This document shows positions 12,460-26,100 of a stretch of 64,000 nucleotides of DNA, one piece after another. Position 1 is the first letter of the stretch. Each line of letters opens with the position of its first letter. The stretch is from Opisthocomus hoazin. Lineage: Eukaryota; Chordata; Aves; Opisthocomiformes; Opisthocomidae. The translations under genes and the position numbers were made by a program. The DNA lies in assembly GCF_030867145.1 (NCBI RefSeq), contig NC_134418.1, forward strand, positions 56,767,682 through 56,831,681. The letters are read 5' to 3'. Below the pieces are notes generated by a model. It searched no databases. It saw only the letters and a list, made by a program, of their open reading frames with translations, and was not told where the DNA came from.

Positions 12460-13540
12460 AAGCACGTTTAGGTGCTGGCGCAGGGACATGCGAGGGCCTT
12501 GGAGCGGGTGGGTGTCGGCAGCAGCACCTGGACGTCGCACAGCAGTCGGGTGCGTGCTCGTGCCCAGGGAATGGGGAAGGTGGACACGGAGCCAGGACCT
12601 TGGGTTGCCAGCGGCACTGCGGAGTGACACGCGTGGGAGCCGTGCAGGCTCCTTCACCCGGGCGGTGGCTTCACGGCTCGGGCGGGAGAGCCCGCCGGAT
12701 TTGCGCGCCGTCGCGGCCCTGCCACAGCACCGCACCGCGGGGCGGACGCGCTGCGCGCTGCCGGGGGTTTCGGGGGGCCGGAGCCCCTCGGCGCACGCTG
12801 CAGCTGGGCCGCGCCCGGCGGGGGAGCCGGCGGCCGACCCCTCCGGCGGGACCTCGGCTGCGGCGCCGGGCTGCGGCCGAGAGCGCGGCCACGCGTGTCT
12901 GGGGCCGTGCGTGGCCGCGGGGCAGGCCCCGGCCGGGGAGAGGGTGTCCCCGCCGGGCTGGGGGGCGGCGGCCTCGGCGGAGGTGGGAGCTGGGGGGGGG
13001 CGGAGGGGGCGAGGGGCGCTGGGCGGCCTGTCCCCGGCCGGGCTGGGGGCGGCGGCAATAACAGTAAGGGGGGCGGCGAGAGCCCGCGGCGGAGACCCCC
13101 GAGGGCGAGGGGAGCCGGGCGCAGGGAGCCCCCTGGGGGTCTGCCGGGGGCAGAGGGGGTCAGTCAGCCCCGAGGGTCGCCGTGCCCGCCCCGCCGGAGG
13201 ATGCCCGCAGCACCTCGCCCCGCACCGCCCGGCTGGAGGACGAGGAGGAGGAGAGCGGGCGCTTTCACTCCTGCTGGCTGCAGAGGCTGAGGCAAAAGGC
13301 AGAAAAAGGAGGAGGGGAATAAAAAGCAAAGAGAGGGGGGGAGAGAGAGAGTGAAAGAAAACTAAGCCCAGCTTTTGCCGGTGCTGCTTGGATTGGATCT
13401 GGTTTGAGTTTCCTCTCTGCTGGCTTGTGCGGCGAGAGGAGGAGTGGGGGGAAGCCACTCGCTCGCTCGCTCTCCCTGCGAAGCGGCAGCAAACGTGCTG
13501 GGGGCTGCGCTGGTGGGAGCTGCCCGGGGAGCGGTTGCCT
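12460..13540 (+). promoter_or_regulatory. CpG island over the DKK2 promoter
   Basis: GC content and CpG density rise sharply here compared with the AT-rich surroundings. There are uninterrupted runs of CpG dinucleotides around 12690-13220 and long G runs around 12957-13025. The island ends just upstream of DKK2 exon 1, the usual position for a developmental-gene promoter. Long open frames on both strands here, including a 398-codon minus frame, are low-complexity Pro/Ala/Arg/Gly products of GC richness and not separate genes. Confidence 0.85.
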
Positions 13541-13842
13541 CGCAGCTTCTTGCTCTCAGTTGCTAAAGAACTGCCTGGACTTCTCGAGGACCTGGAGGGA
13601 AAAGCCATCACTTCACAGACCCGATAGCTGCTCAGTGCCTATAGACTTGACACGGGTTTTTTTTCCTAGGGGATTCTTTTTTAATTATTTTTCTCCCGTG
13701 TCTCTCAGCAGTTCCTTGAGTGTGTGGCATTGAAATCCATTGCTTTGTTAACAACTTTGGGAGATATTTTTTAGAACTTTTTTTTTCTTTCTTTTGTTTT
13801 CTTTGCCTTAAAAAACAAAAAGTCCTTTTGGGGGGAGGGGAG
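13260..13842 (+). other. DKK2: Probable DKK2 5' UTR / transcription start zone (boundaries approximate)
   Basis: This stretch lies between the densest CpG-island sequence and the start codon. It contains a purine-rich tract (about 13287-13370) that includes an AATAAAAAG TATA-like string near 13318. CpG content falls off and the sequence becomes T-rich near 13650-13840. No ATG occurs here before the DKK2 start, as expected for a translated leader. The exact start site cannot be read from sequence, and the left edge is a guess. Confidence 0.45.
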
Positions 13843-14100
13843 ATGATCGTGCTGATGTGGAATAAGTGCTCCTGCTGTCTCCTCTTACTAACCGCGGTCC
13901 TGATCGTGGAGAGCTCCCAGCTAGACAGCTCCAGCTCCAAGGTGAACTCCATCAAGTCCACCCTGATGGGGGAGGCTCCAACTCAGGCAACCAACAGATC
14001 TGCAGGCATCCACCAGGGACTGACGCTTGCTAGCAGTAAGAAGGGCAAAATGCTAGAGCAGATGAGAAAGCCTCCCAAGCACTATCACCGGCAAGGAGAG
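13843..14100 (+). CDS. DKK2: DKK2 coding exon 1 (signal peptide and N-terminal region)
   Basis: This exon encodes residues 1-86. The ATG at 13843 has G at -3, and I find no upstream ATG in roughly 600 bases of leader, so it is the first start available. A second in-frame ATG at codon 5 is also present in mammals (MxxLM). Segments such as NSIKS and NRSAG match the remembered mammalian N-terminus. The exon ends GAG|GTAGGA at phase 0. The last 13 codons (14062-14100; [13 protein letters not shown]) follow the glutamine that ends this exon in mammals. They appear to be retained because no donor exists after that glutamine. Without splicing, the frame would stop at 14155-14157. Confidence 0.95.
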
Positions 14101-17100
14101 GTAGGACATCGCTTCATTGCTTCAGTGTCTGTCTGTCTGCCTGCTATATGTAAATAACTGCTAGTCCTCCCCTTGCATTCTTTTCAAAGCTGCACTTTGT
14201 TAAATTAATTAATTTACTTCATCGGGATTGTCTGGGACAAGATCGTGTCATAATTGGTGTTAAGAACTGTGCAAATGGAAGTTGGAAGGTTTTAAACCTT
14301 TCGTTGGTGAGGAAAATTGGAGTGTGAAGTGAAAACTGTGTTTGCAGCAGTGAAACAAACTTGGTTTTAAAAATCACACCTAGCAAGTTGATCTCTGATG
14401 TCTTTCTCCATGGTGAGAATAAAAATCATGCTGTCACAGTGGAATAGTTGAAGGCACGTTCATTTGGACAGAGAGTAAATTCTAGGTTTCTTGTCTGGAA
14501 TATGCTCCAGAGGTTGTGGAAGTTTTGTCTGGTTATGTCCAGTTGGGATAAGCAGGGATTAACAGCCATGAATAGGAAGTTTAAGTGTAAGGAAGAAAGA
14601 AAAATTTATAGAAACTTTATGAAAAAAAGACTTGGACTTGCTTATGCAGTCTTCTTTCCTCTTTATCATACTGGGAAACTTGGAAGTCTGATAGAAAATT
14701 GTCTTCAACTATTGTTGTGGTAAAATATAAAGCAGTACTTTAAGCCGTCAGTCCTCTACTTCTCTGTTGAGTCTCAACTTGGACGGAATGAATATTGCAC
14801 ACTGTGGTGTTGAAGGATGTAGACTTCTTCAGAAAATATAGAAGTTATACTGTTGGGTATTATTAGTACCTCCAAATACAGCTGCTTTTCATAAACAACA
14901 AACAGTGTAGCAGCAAGGGAACTGCCAGCATTCAGCACTAAAAAGGCAAAATACTCAGTGCCTGAAGGGTCTGTATCTTGCCTACATTTTCCGTAAAGTA
15001 GCAGAGAAGCTGCAAATTCAAGTAATCCACTGAATTTGCTAGTGTGTTTCACATCAGCTGCCTAATATTTGAATGTTATCATTTGGTTTTGTGTGCAGGC
15101 GTAATAACAGTGGTGGTGGTTTTGGTTTTTGCGTGTAAGAAATTTGTTTTTTAACTTGTCCAAGCTTTCTTTCCCTAGCCACTCAATTGTTTTATAGTTT
15201 ACCCAGAATTTGGTTGCCTCTCCTTACCTCTGAGCAAAATTTAGCAACAGATGCTGTGCTGAAGTTTCACGTTACTAAAGTACTGTGTTCTTTCCTAGTG
15301 CACGTTGTAATAATTAGTATGTTAAATCACTTTGAGGAAATACAGGAGCATGATATGCTTTCTTATATGTTCTCCTTGAGTTTTCTTTTGTTCGCTGTGT
15401 ATTCCCCAAAAGTCAATGTGTAGGACCTATTTTCCCAATGAGTGTTACCTGTCTCATGAGTGTGAGCACTTGCTGGGCTGCACTGTACAGCCCCAAACAC
15501 GACACATAGTTTTTGCCTGTTGGAGAAGTCTTGCCACCTTTCCCTATGCACAACATCCTTATGACTTCAATGTGTATTCAGCATAATGTTGAGAATGATT
15601 GATTATAATTCACCCAGTTCCTGGAAAACAAGTTGCACTGCCCACCGATTGTATTTGCAAGATTTGATCCTTACTTGCCGACCTGGATTGTTCTCTAGGG
15701 ACTTCTAGTTACTGGCATGAACTCACCAGGTAAACTTCAAGTCAGAAGATACTGTAAGTATCTGCAGTGGTAGAAGCAGTGGCACACGTGTTAGTATGTT
15801 CCTGTTTGTAGCAGGAGCAAAGACCCCTGGAGAATCAGTGACTTTGGCTCCCAGGAAGCAAAGTCTGACCTCCCGTCAATGGCTGCCGGTGCTGACTTTA
15901 CCCTTTTTCCCTGGGACTCCGTCCCCAGCTCCTGCGCGGTCTCATGCTGATGCAGCCTGTGAAAATGACTCAGATTTGCTACCAATAATTGTAGATGTTA
16001 CTTTCAGCCACCTGCCTGAAAGAACACAATTAACACAGAATTGCAGTAAAAAGGAGAAAAAGAAAAAAAGTTGTTACTTTTGTGATAATGCTTTAGCTTT
16101 GGCGATACTTCCAGTTGCAGGGTTGGTAAGCTGCTGCGTTTTTTTGACAGTTGTGTCACACATCTCAACCAATTAAGACATGACATTCTCATAATTTTTT
16201 TTTAAGTACTCTCTTTTAAGTTTAGTACTTGATTTGTTTATATTATGGGACTTTGCACTGAAGTTTTGCATGCCTTTTGCTGAAAGAACAGGCTTATGCT
16301 TTGCTTTCTAAAACAATCTGTTGCATTAGTGGATTTTATAATGTGTCAAGAGCAGGAGTACCTTTTATATCTTGGCACCATTAAATGGTGAGTTGAACGT
16401 CTTGTTTACAACTGGGAAATAGCTTTATTAAGGACTAACGACACGCAGCTTAAACGAAAACTGATAGAATTTTGCTGCTGCGGTTGTGACAGCTCTGAGC
16501 AGTGTATTCAACCCTCTGCAGATACACATAGTGGAAATCGAAGAACTCTCACCAAAACTGATGAAAGGACCATCAGCCAGCAACCTATTTACTTATTCAG
16601 CTTGGTATACTAATGCACTTTCAGAACATTTCTTTAATATGTTAATGTAACGTTTTCAATTATGTTAATTCTCAGGACTAGGAGCAACTTGGGAGTCTTT
16701 AATCAGCAGTAAATCAACGGATACAGTAGTTCATGGGTTATCTGAAGTGTTGATGTATTTCAGCTGGTAGTTACAGCACTTCTGCCCAGAAAGGGAAGAT
16801 CCAGTGCTCCTTTGTCAGGCAAAGTTCCAGTTCAGATTAATGAAAATACTCACAAGAGCAAAGCAAGCTGATCCGGCTTGCTGGAGGGACTACCGGGGCA
16901 AATGTGTATTTTAGTAAGACTTACATTTTTATGTCTTTCTGAGGAATATTATTTGTTTTCTGTTCTTATTCCCTTTACTGCCTTGGATCAGCAGAGAAGA
17001 AGAAGCACTGACGTGCTAAATCGATGAGATTTCACTGTCTCACTGTTCTTTGCTGTCACTTCTGTTTTCCCTTTTCTGCAAACTGTTAATATTTTCCCAT

Positions 17101-20100
17101 TTTCACAGAGAATCGGAAAGTATCTACAGCATTTCCACAAGGGAAAAATATGCTTAGAAATAGGACCATACGGTGCATGTTATTGTACATTACTTTTTGA
17201 GGGGTCAACACTACGTACTGTCTGCCATCAATTTCCTTTCAAGACTTGATTTAGAGAAAAGGCTTCTAGGAACAGTAGGCTCTCTAGGGAATTACTCTGG
17301 ACACATCATCTCTCTAAATACGATACAATGAATAGAGTCCTAAATGAAAAAGGCCAGATTAGCAACAATGGTGGATTAATTTTTCTGCAGGCTGGATACA
17401 GCTTCCACTGTGTTCAGGGCAAGCTATTCTGTGTGAGCGCTCTCGCTCAGCTATGGGGATGCAACCTGAAAGGGAAAATCCCATGTATCGTAGCTGTGAT
17501 TGAAAGGCACAGCCGTTCCACAGATTCCTGGATGATGGCTCTGTAGTCTCTTTAATTCACTTCACCATCTTTTTGACTTCTTGTCACTGGGTCACACTCC
17601 CCTCTGTCCTCTGAGGCTCGGTGCTGGGGTTGCACTGCTTCACATTCAACCACCTTTAATGATCTGATAGGCTGAGACATACCAAACTTTATTTCCAGCT
17701 GTTTTCCTTCTTTAATCTGTGGGCGCTATTATATTCTGCCCTTTCCAAGTCCTGGCCACCAGCCATTGTTTCAGCTCTTTCCCCAGCAAGTCCCATGTCT
17801 CATTCCCTTTGCTGCTGCTGCATGGCTGGTGGGGTTTGTGCTTCCCACTGGGACTGTCCCTCCCGCTTCCTCCACATGCACGATGGGAGCAGCAGCAACG
17901 AAGGGAAGAACTGGGACGGCCAAGAGAGGCAACCGGCACAACCGTGAGGCTGAATGAGAGATAATGAGGTCTGGAAAAGTGAGAGAGGACTGAAAAACTG
18001 GGTCAAGTTTTAGCACTGCAGAGGCATGAATAGACAAGTATCAGCTAAGACTTTGTATTCCAAATGTACTTTGTTTGATTTTAAAAATGTTTGGTTTTGT
18101 AGGGTGTTTTTTGTTTGGGTTTTTTTTTTTTTAGACTTAGCTTGAGCTAAGAGGCTTGAGACCACAGAAGGCAAACCAAAAAGTCATTAATCCACATGGC
18201 TAAGTTGACAGTGCTCTCATACCTATCAGCGCATGGACTTACATGTGTTTCTTGAACTGGACGTAGTTATGCACAAGGGCTTGCTAGAAAATGCTTGGAT
18301 GATGCTTTGTAGCAAGTAAAACAGCACGAGATGTAGTAATTGACTGCAGTGCCCTGAGAATGTTACAATAAAATGTACCAAAGACACCAAAAATGTAACC
18401 ACAATATCTTGAATAGCTTGCAACCAAGACAGTATAAATTATTTCTCCATGGGATTAAAAATAAATTAATTAAAATACCTAGAAATTACATCCAGCAACA
18501 GCTTTTTTTTTTTTTTTGTATAAAAAAATAAATACAGAATTGCTCAATCTGCAGAGGTCACCAGAGAATGTATTCTCTGCTCTTGCTCTTTGCTGTTAGG
18601 AATCTGAGAGACATACTGGTTTACTGGCAGCAGTCTTGCCAAATAGCCGAGTGGCTTGTCTCTTGATTGCAAAAGTGGGATGCAGAGTATTATCTTCTTC
18701 CTGGGTCTCATGCTTGGTGTCACCTTCAATTTATTATTGTTATTTGACTTCTTAATATAGAGCAAAAGCTCCTATAAAATCGCTTTGCTACAACTATTTC
18801 CTATCAATGTTGCAACAAGGCCTAGAAAACTTCCAGGACGCTGGTGTGCTATTGGGTGTGCAAATACTTAGGAAGCATTAGTTTCTGTCTGGAAAGTCTG
18901 TCAGAGCCTAAGGACAACACAAATGATGATGAAGCATGATTACATTTTGCCCTCAGAAAAATGAATCTGATTAACTCATTATGTTTGATCAACTGATGTG
19001 TTGCAGATGTAAATATAGCACAAGTTTAATTTTGATTTTAATTATCTCAACACCAGATGTATCTTGCAAGCACTTCATATCTCATGGTTTGTCAGTTGAG
19101 CCTTTGGTCCTTTTACAGTTGTACTTACAGATGCTTTGCCCTGGTAATGTCGTTCAAGAGGAATTTAACTTTGCAAAGGAGGAGTCCTGTAAAGCTCCTG
19201 CTTCTGTTTGTTTTTCAAGCATTGCTTCCCTCTTTGGGTTTTGAGTATCTAAGAATTTCTTTAAGTGTGTCCAAACAAGTTTTATATATATATATGTAAA
19301 AATGTTAATTTGGAGAATACCTTCAAAGCAGACACCTTCAATTCCCACTTGGGCTTGCAGAAGTCGCTGCCAAGCTCATGCTGCTCCCACATGCACACAC
19401 TGGTCGTGGCTGGCAAGAGTCGGGGTGCAATGGGCCAGACTTGGCGCCAGCAGCCCCCGCCCGGCCCATCGTTGGCACACAGCTTGTCGCCATGTCCCAC
19501 CGCGGTGCTGGGGGCTTTGTGTCGGTGTTGGCACTGCAGTTGTTAAGTACGTGTGACAGATCTGAGGAGATGAAGGTTGTATGGCACTACACTAACGTGG
19601 AAGAAAAACAGAAGCCGCCTCTCTGCTTTTCCTGCATCGGTAAAACTCCAAGTGTATTTTGATTTTTTATCATTTTTTTAGAGAACTGCGGAAAATTTTT
19701 TGGAAGTCTTCATCTTTCAGTGCTGTGTTCTAGGCTGTGTTTCTGGTACCTTTACCTTTAGGTTGAAACCAGCTTCTATGAGCTTCATATCTATGGATGT
19801 GAAAGGCCCATACAAATGCCAAGAAGATAAGAAGGTTTGTTACTTTTGTAAAATTAATTTTGCCTGTAAAAGTCTTTATTTTTGTTAGAGAACATGAACA
19901 TTCATCTCTTCTTTTTTGATCAAGTATAGGCTGTGCAATGACCATATGTTTCCCCAAACCGTCACTGTTGTTGAATTTCTCCCTTTTTGATTGAAGGGCA
20001 GATTTGTTTTAATGGAAAATTTCATGAACAGAAAGTAATTTTCACATTGCAATGAAATGTGAAAATAGGTCAATCTGTGATACTTCCAAGCTCATTGCAG

Positions 20101-23100
20101 AATCCTTTGCTCTAGAATGAGCTACAGCAAGTAGTGTTAGAGCGAGAGAGATGGCGTAAAAGGATACGTATAGTCGTACTAAATGACCAAAGCACAGCCG
20201 TTTTCAGATAATGAGTTTTGTTCATCATGGTTATGGTTTTCTTGGGATTGGCCCTAAATCCATCTATGATTTATACATTTGTGTTCACACAAACAGAACT
20301 TGCGTTACAAAAATGAATGGATATAAACACACCATAGGAACAGAGTTCACTCATTTAGCAGCTGTTTTGTTCTTACAAAAGGAAAGACCAGGGCAATGCT
20401 ACAAAAAAGAAAAAAAAAGAGCTGTTGTTTTTTTCCCCCCTCAGAGTGCATAAGCACAAGGTTTAACCCCTTGGGATTTTCTTAAAGCTAAGCTTTGATA
20501 TGACTGAATTTTCATATGCGTGGTAATGAATCTTGGAGACATGCACGTTGTGCATATGTAGTGCAAATGGCACTGGTTTCGCATTTTTAGCAGCAAGCGA
20601 AGGTGGACTGTTCTGCACATGCTTGGGAATGAGGTGTTGCTTCACTCTGCAAGCCCTCTGCCTCATTCTCTGTGCATCATGTAAGTGTGAACCAGGCCAT
20701 GCATGCTTTTAAAAGCGTATTTATCAGTCCAGTGAATAAGAGGACAAGGTTCAGTTCTACATGTCTTGGCAGCTTGTGTTGAGTGAAGCAGTGACTTGCT
20801 GTCAGTGTGATCTCTTCCTTGTAAGTCTGAAATGCCTAAAGCGGAGATCTCTTAAAAAGAATAGCGAACAGAATATGTTTATGTTAGAGCAGGAAACTTT
20901 TATATTTCCTTTTTGCTCAGAGCAGGGTAATTTCCAGAATTGTTTCTTTTGTTATGTGTTCCTATACAGAAAATGGTGCACCTCTTTGTGACAGCCTGCA
21001 AAGATCCTAAAGCTGGACATTTTGCTCTAAAACCAGGTCTCTGGAAGGAGGGGCAAGAACTGTGTGTAAAACCCCTAACAGAAATGCAAAATGCTAAGCC
21101 TGACTAATCTAGTTGGGGTTAACCTAGTTCAATTAATTTTCAGAAGTGTCAGAAAGATTTTGATTGCATCAAAAAAGAAAAAAAAGGGATGCTGACAGAT
21201 GTGCTATCGTCTCATATTTAACCTTTTTGCTTTCATATTACTTTCTCCCTTTCTTTAAGTCTTTTTTTTTTTTTTACAAAAAAACTCTAATGTTTCATGA
21301 AGTACAGCCACGGTACTCTGGATGGCCAGTGTCAAGTATTCATGTCAACTCAAAAGAAGCCATAGAGATCTAGATCCTGTGTTTCACTGGGGCTTGGGTC
21401 CCATCTCAAATAGCTTAGGATGTTCTCTGAAGTCACTACTGAAAATAGATTTGGGGCTTCCCAGTGCTGCAAGTTCTAAGGAAGACTCCACCTGCCGCCC
21501 GCTCTTACATCTAGATTTACTGGTGTGTCTGAATGCTTTCCCTGATTTTCTTACTGTGGGTGTGTTCATGTGGGCTATAGCACAGAGCTGCTTTGGCTTA
21601 CATAGTCTCTGTTCAGAGTAAGGTTTTATAGAGCATAGGTTTAATAGGAGAAAAACCGCTGTCCGATATGACATAGAGCTGCAAGCAAGGGATGGTGTTA
21701 GGGAGCCTTGGGCTTGGCAGGCAGTTTGCCTTCGCAGTGTATCTTCAATGGCAGCTGAGTGAAAAATGGCCAAATGAAGCTTCTACTGGCCTGACCTGGC
21801 AGGGCTAGTACAGGCTGCAGAAGTTGCCATATTTCTTTGTTTCTTCTCTTTTGGCTTGAAAAGGAGAGAGCAGAGCCTGCCTCACATCCAGTTCATTGTG
21901 AATTTGCTGGGAGACTCAGGATCCTGTCTGCTATCTTAAAAAAGAAAAGTTTGTGTTTCTCTCCATTTTGTGGGGCATTAGGTTGTCCAGGACACAGAGA
22001 CTCAGCTGTGAGTCTCCTACTTCTCTCTGGTAGGAGGAGTACTGGGAGGATACTTGCTTTCTTTTTCAAACATCATCTCCCCTGTCGTTCTTCAGGCAGG
22101 GGGGAAGCAGAGAGGAGATGCAAAATGGCCATTTCCTCTTTAGAGGTAGAGAGGATAATGGCGTTTCTTACCAAAGAAAGAGTTATAGATTGTGATTAAA
22201 TAGTCAACATAGAGCTTTCACATAGGGAGAGACCATATGTGAGTAACATGAAGGGATAATAATAATGGAAGAAGCAGAAGGGAAGAAAAAGCTGGCTGCT
22301 GTCCTACGTTTGCATCAGGGAACAGGGTGACCGTCTGGCAGGTTAGAGAAGGTCGCGTGGCTGGTGTGCGATCTGATGATGATCTCATGAGCGTTTACGG
22401 AGATAAACAACCTCACATCATTATTCTTCTTTTTGCGGGGGGATTATCCCCTTAGCTCCCAGGGATGATGGGATCCATCAAGTAAACGTGAAGACTGTTT
22501 CATGTATTTAGTGTAGCCTGAAAGTTTTACCAGACTTGTCGTTATTAAATTTCAGTTTGTCATCTGCTCAGGTAGTAATAATGATACCATCTGACCCACA
22601 TAAACAACCACATGCCACAGCGTGTGAGCTGAACACTATGGGGTTGCCCAGCGAGACTGAAAGTTGTTCCAGACCCTCTCAGTTCCGGTTACTCCCAACA
22701 AAGCTAAATTTGCGATGTAGATTAGTCATAACCAAGTACCTTGACCAACTCCTGTGGTGGGGAGAAAGTGTGGGTCAGAATTGAAGAGTGGAAATCCTGG
22801 GAGCTGTGGCAGGACCGGGAAGCTAGGAGGTTGCTATCCTCTCTCCACACCTTCTCCAGGGTGGAGGCAGAGGTTGGTGCTGCCCCGTGTGTCATCTTAG
22901 AAGTAATGAGGAAAACTGCCTATCAAAAGTTAGGAGCAAAAGTCTATTTTTTATTTTGATGGGGGGGATAAACTGCTTAGCTGCATAAAATGTTTTTGTA
23001 ATTGCTTGAATAAATACAGGGTTTTTAAAATGCTCTTCAGGAATGCTTGTAAACTTCTGTGCTTGGTTTTGTCCCCATTGCTATCTTCCAGACATCCCAC

Positions 23101-26100
23101 TCCTCGCCAAAGAAATGGCTTTTTAACAAGAAGAATCCTCTGGAAATTACTTTCTGAGGGGGTCCTTGCCACAGCAGCTGCAACAAATTGCAACTGCGCT
23201 TCAGTCCCAATTGTTTTTTATTGTTAAAAGGATAAGTGACCAAGTGAATACTTGTATTATAGCTTCATGACAATTTATTAAGTATCAAATTGTAGTGTGT
23301 GGTGTTGTCTAACTAGAAGATTAAGGTTTTCTCTGTGGAGGAAAATTTCTCTCAGACTTTCTACCAGTGTTTAAGCTGAAAGAGGCTGAGAAAGTCTTGC
23401 CAATCTCAAACTGTCCTGTGGTTAGTCTGACTTAGGGTCTTCCTTGCACTGAGACCTTGGCACTGGGGCCCAGCCAGTGATGTCAGTGCGAGCGGAGTAT
23501 AACCAGCACGAGGCAGCCAGAAAGAGAAGTCACAGCACGGCTGTCTGATGCGTGCTGATCTGCTCCCCACTGTGTAAACAAGTCTCCGGGGGGCATTTTC
23601 TTAGCAAGTTGTTTTTGAGTAGCAGCATAGCTTTAGCATAGCTCAGATTATACTAACTGGGAAGCATTTTTGGCATAATTTTCCAAATAAGCAACAGGGA
23701 GTCCAGGGAGGTCAAGGAAGGATGGAGCAAAACCTTGAGACGGTACAGGCTGCTTCCTTGTGTCTTTGAGCAGGGTTTGCCAGCTGGAAAGGAGTCACAG
23801 GTCTGCTTGCCTTCCGCTCAGCCTCTCTACTCCAGCCTCAGGGCCAGCAGGGAGGATAAGGAAGACTCTGTCCCTCCATTTCTCTAGAGAAGTGACTAGA
23901 ATGGGAAAGAAGATGCATCTTTTATTACGTGGGAAATACGAGGTTCTATGTTTTGTTATTGCACCAATATATACAATGTGCTAGATACTGCAAAATTTTC
24001 AAAGGGTGTCAGAGGTAGAATCACAGAATCACAGAATGGTAGGGGTTGGAAGAGACCTCTGTGGGTCATCTAGTCCAACCCTCCTGCAGAAGCAGGGTCA
24101 CCTACAGCAGGCTGCACAGGACCTTGTCCAGGCGGGTCTTGAATATCTCCAGAGAAGGAGACTCCACAACCTCCCTGGGCAGCCTGTTCCAGTGCTCCGT
24201 CACCCTCAGAGGGAAGAAGTTCTTCCTCATGTTCAGATGGAACTTCCTATGCTTCAGTTTGTGCCCATTGCCCCTTGTCCTGTCGCTGGGCACCACTGAA
24301 AAGAGTTTGGCCCCATCCTCCTGACACCCACCCTTCAGATATTTGTGAGTATATATTAGGTCCCCTCTCAGCCTTCTCTTCTTCAGGCTGAACAAGCCCA
24401 GCTCCCTCAGCCTCTCCTTGTAGGGGAGACGTTCCAGTCCCTTCACCATCCTTGTAGCCCTCCACTGGACTCTCTCCAGTAGCTCTTCATCTTTCTTGAA
24501 CCGGGGAGCCCACAACTGGACACAGTACTCCAGATGGGGCCTCACCAGGGCAGTGTAGAGGGGAAGGAGAACCTCCCTCAACCTACTGGCCACTCTCTTC
24601 TTGATGCACCCCAGGATCCATTGGCCTTCTTGGCAGCCAGGGCACACTGCTGGCTCATGGTTAACCTGTCGTCCACCAACACTCCCAGGTCCGTCTCCGC
24701 AGAGCTGCTCTCCAGCAGGTCCACCCCAAGCCTATACTGATGCATGGGGTTGTTCCTCCTCAGGTGCAGGACCCTGCATTTGCCCTTGTTGAACCTCATC
24801 AGGTTCCTCTCTGCCCAACTTTCCAGCCTATCCAGGTCTCGCTGAATGGCAGCACAGCCTTCTGGTGTGTCTACCACTCCTCCCTGAGCAGGAACTCAGG
24901 CTTTCTGTTTGTCTATACGGATATGAAAGCCTTGGTTTAAGTATTGTCTAAACAACAGTGGTAGACAGATAAATCGTAAATCAAAATGCGTTATTATTGA
25001 AAGTGCAAGAAGTTTTTCTGTCTTTGGATTTCACTGGAAGTGTGGAAGAAACAACTGGCCGGAGTGCTGAAGGAGGATGGTTATTGGGTAGTTGAAAGAA
25101 TGAGTCTGAAAGGCAAAGTCTCATGTTTAGCTTTTTCCCGCTTGCTTTTCTGGTTTGCCAAACTGGGAAGCACATATTTGGCCCTGTGCTTGACAGTGAT
25201 TTTGAATGGCTTTACTAAAAGTCATTTGTAAAATGTTTAAAGATCTTCATGCGTGGAGATGCCTGGTAGGCAGAAGACGTTAGTTTGAAATGCAATGTCT
25301 GTTATTGGTGCACTTCAGTGAGATCAGGTTGTGGGGGATTTGAATACTGGACAGCAAAACTACACTCCTCAGTCCCTGGGAAAGTAGATTTCTAATGAGC
25401 TTTGTGGGTCAGGTTCCCTCCTTCCCCAGGCATGCTGGCCTTACTGTCGCTGCTGTAGGTTTGGGGTTTGGATTTGGTTTTGTTCAGTACAGTCGCAAGG
25501 ATGATGCCTTTTCCTAAACGCTGTCCTCTTAAGTTATCAGTGAAGGATAGATAAGAGAGTCTTTATTACAGGCACACATGTGCACCACAGGTGTTAAGGG
25601 AACTCTTAAACTGTTTATGAGCACACAAAGCCCTATGAACAAAGAGGGCAGAAAAGAATGTTGTCATTTTAAGGAAAAATATGTTTTAAGGCCCTGTTAA
25701 AAATTGAGCCAAAAAGGAATAGCAAATGGGCTGCAGATTGTCTGTGTAACAGGGATTATCACTGAAAATCTTTCGTTTTTCTGAACAGGCATGTACCACA
25801 GAAAGGCCTGGTTAGCCAAGATACCATTCGACATTGGAGGGGGTATCCACTTTCAGACTTGTCTCAATGAGTTGCCCACAAAATACCACTCCAATAGGAA
25901 CAAACAGATGAGTGGGACAGCACTGTCTTAACTCTGCTTTAGAGGTTTTAAATGAATAGAAGCCAGTGCATATGTTGTAGGAACAGGTATGATAGCGGTG
26001 TGTGAGGTTCAGGTCTGGGGTGCAGTTGTCACTCTTGAAGTTGGTGGCACTGAAGGCTATGTTACAGCTAAAAGGTCGGAATGGAAGGGTCAAGGATGGG

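Noticed and set aside
12488..13354. 288-codon open frame on the + strand in the CpG island
   Set aside because: Low-complexity Gly/Arg/Ala product of GC-rich DNA, with no recognisable family. It lies at or upstream of the DKK2 leader.
12415..13611. 398-codon open frame on the minus strand through the CpG island
   Set aside because: Composition is Pro/Ala/Arg/Ser-rich with no domain. The same interval is open in several frames on both strands, as expected from high GC content, and it overlaps the DKK2 promoter and leader.
14036..14041. Good-looking donor GTAAGA inside exon 1
   Set aside because: Splicing here would end the exon at phase 1 and put exon 2 out of frame, destroying the cysteine-rich domain.
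14101..14157. Read-through of exon 1 into intron 1 as an alternative C-terminus
   Set aside because: It would require intronic polyadenylation. I see no nearby AATAAA in a suitable position, and the DKK2 frame across the splice is clearly the functional one.
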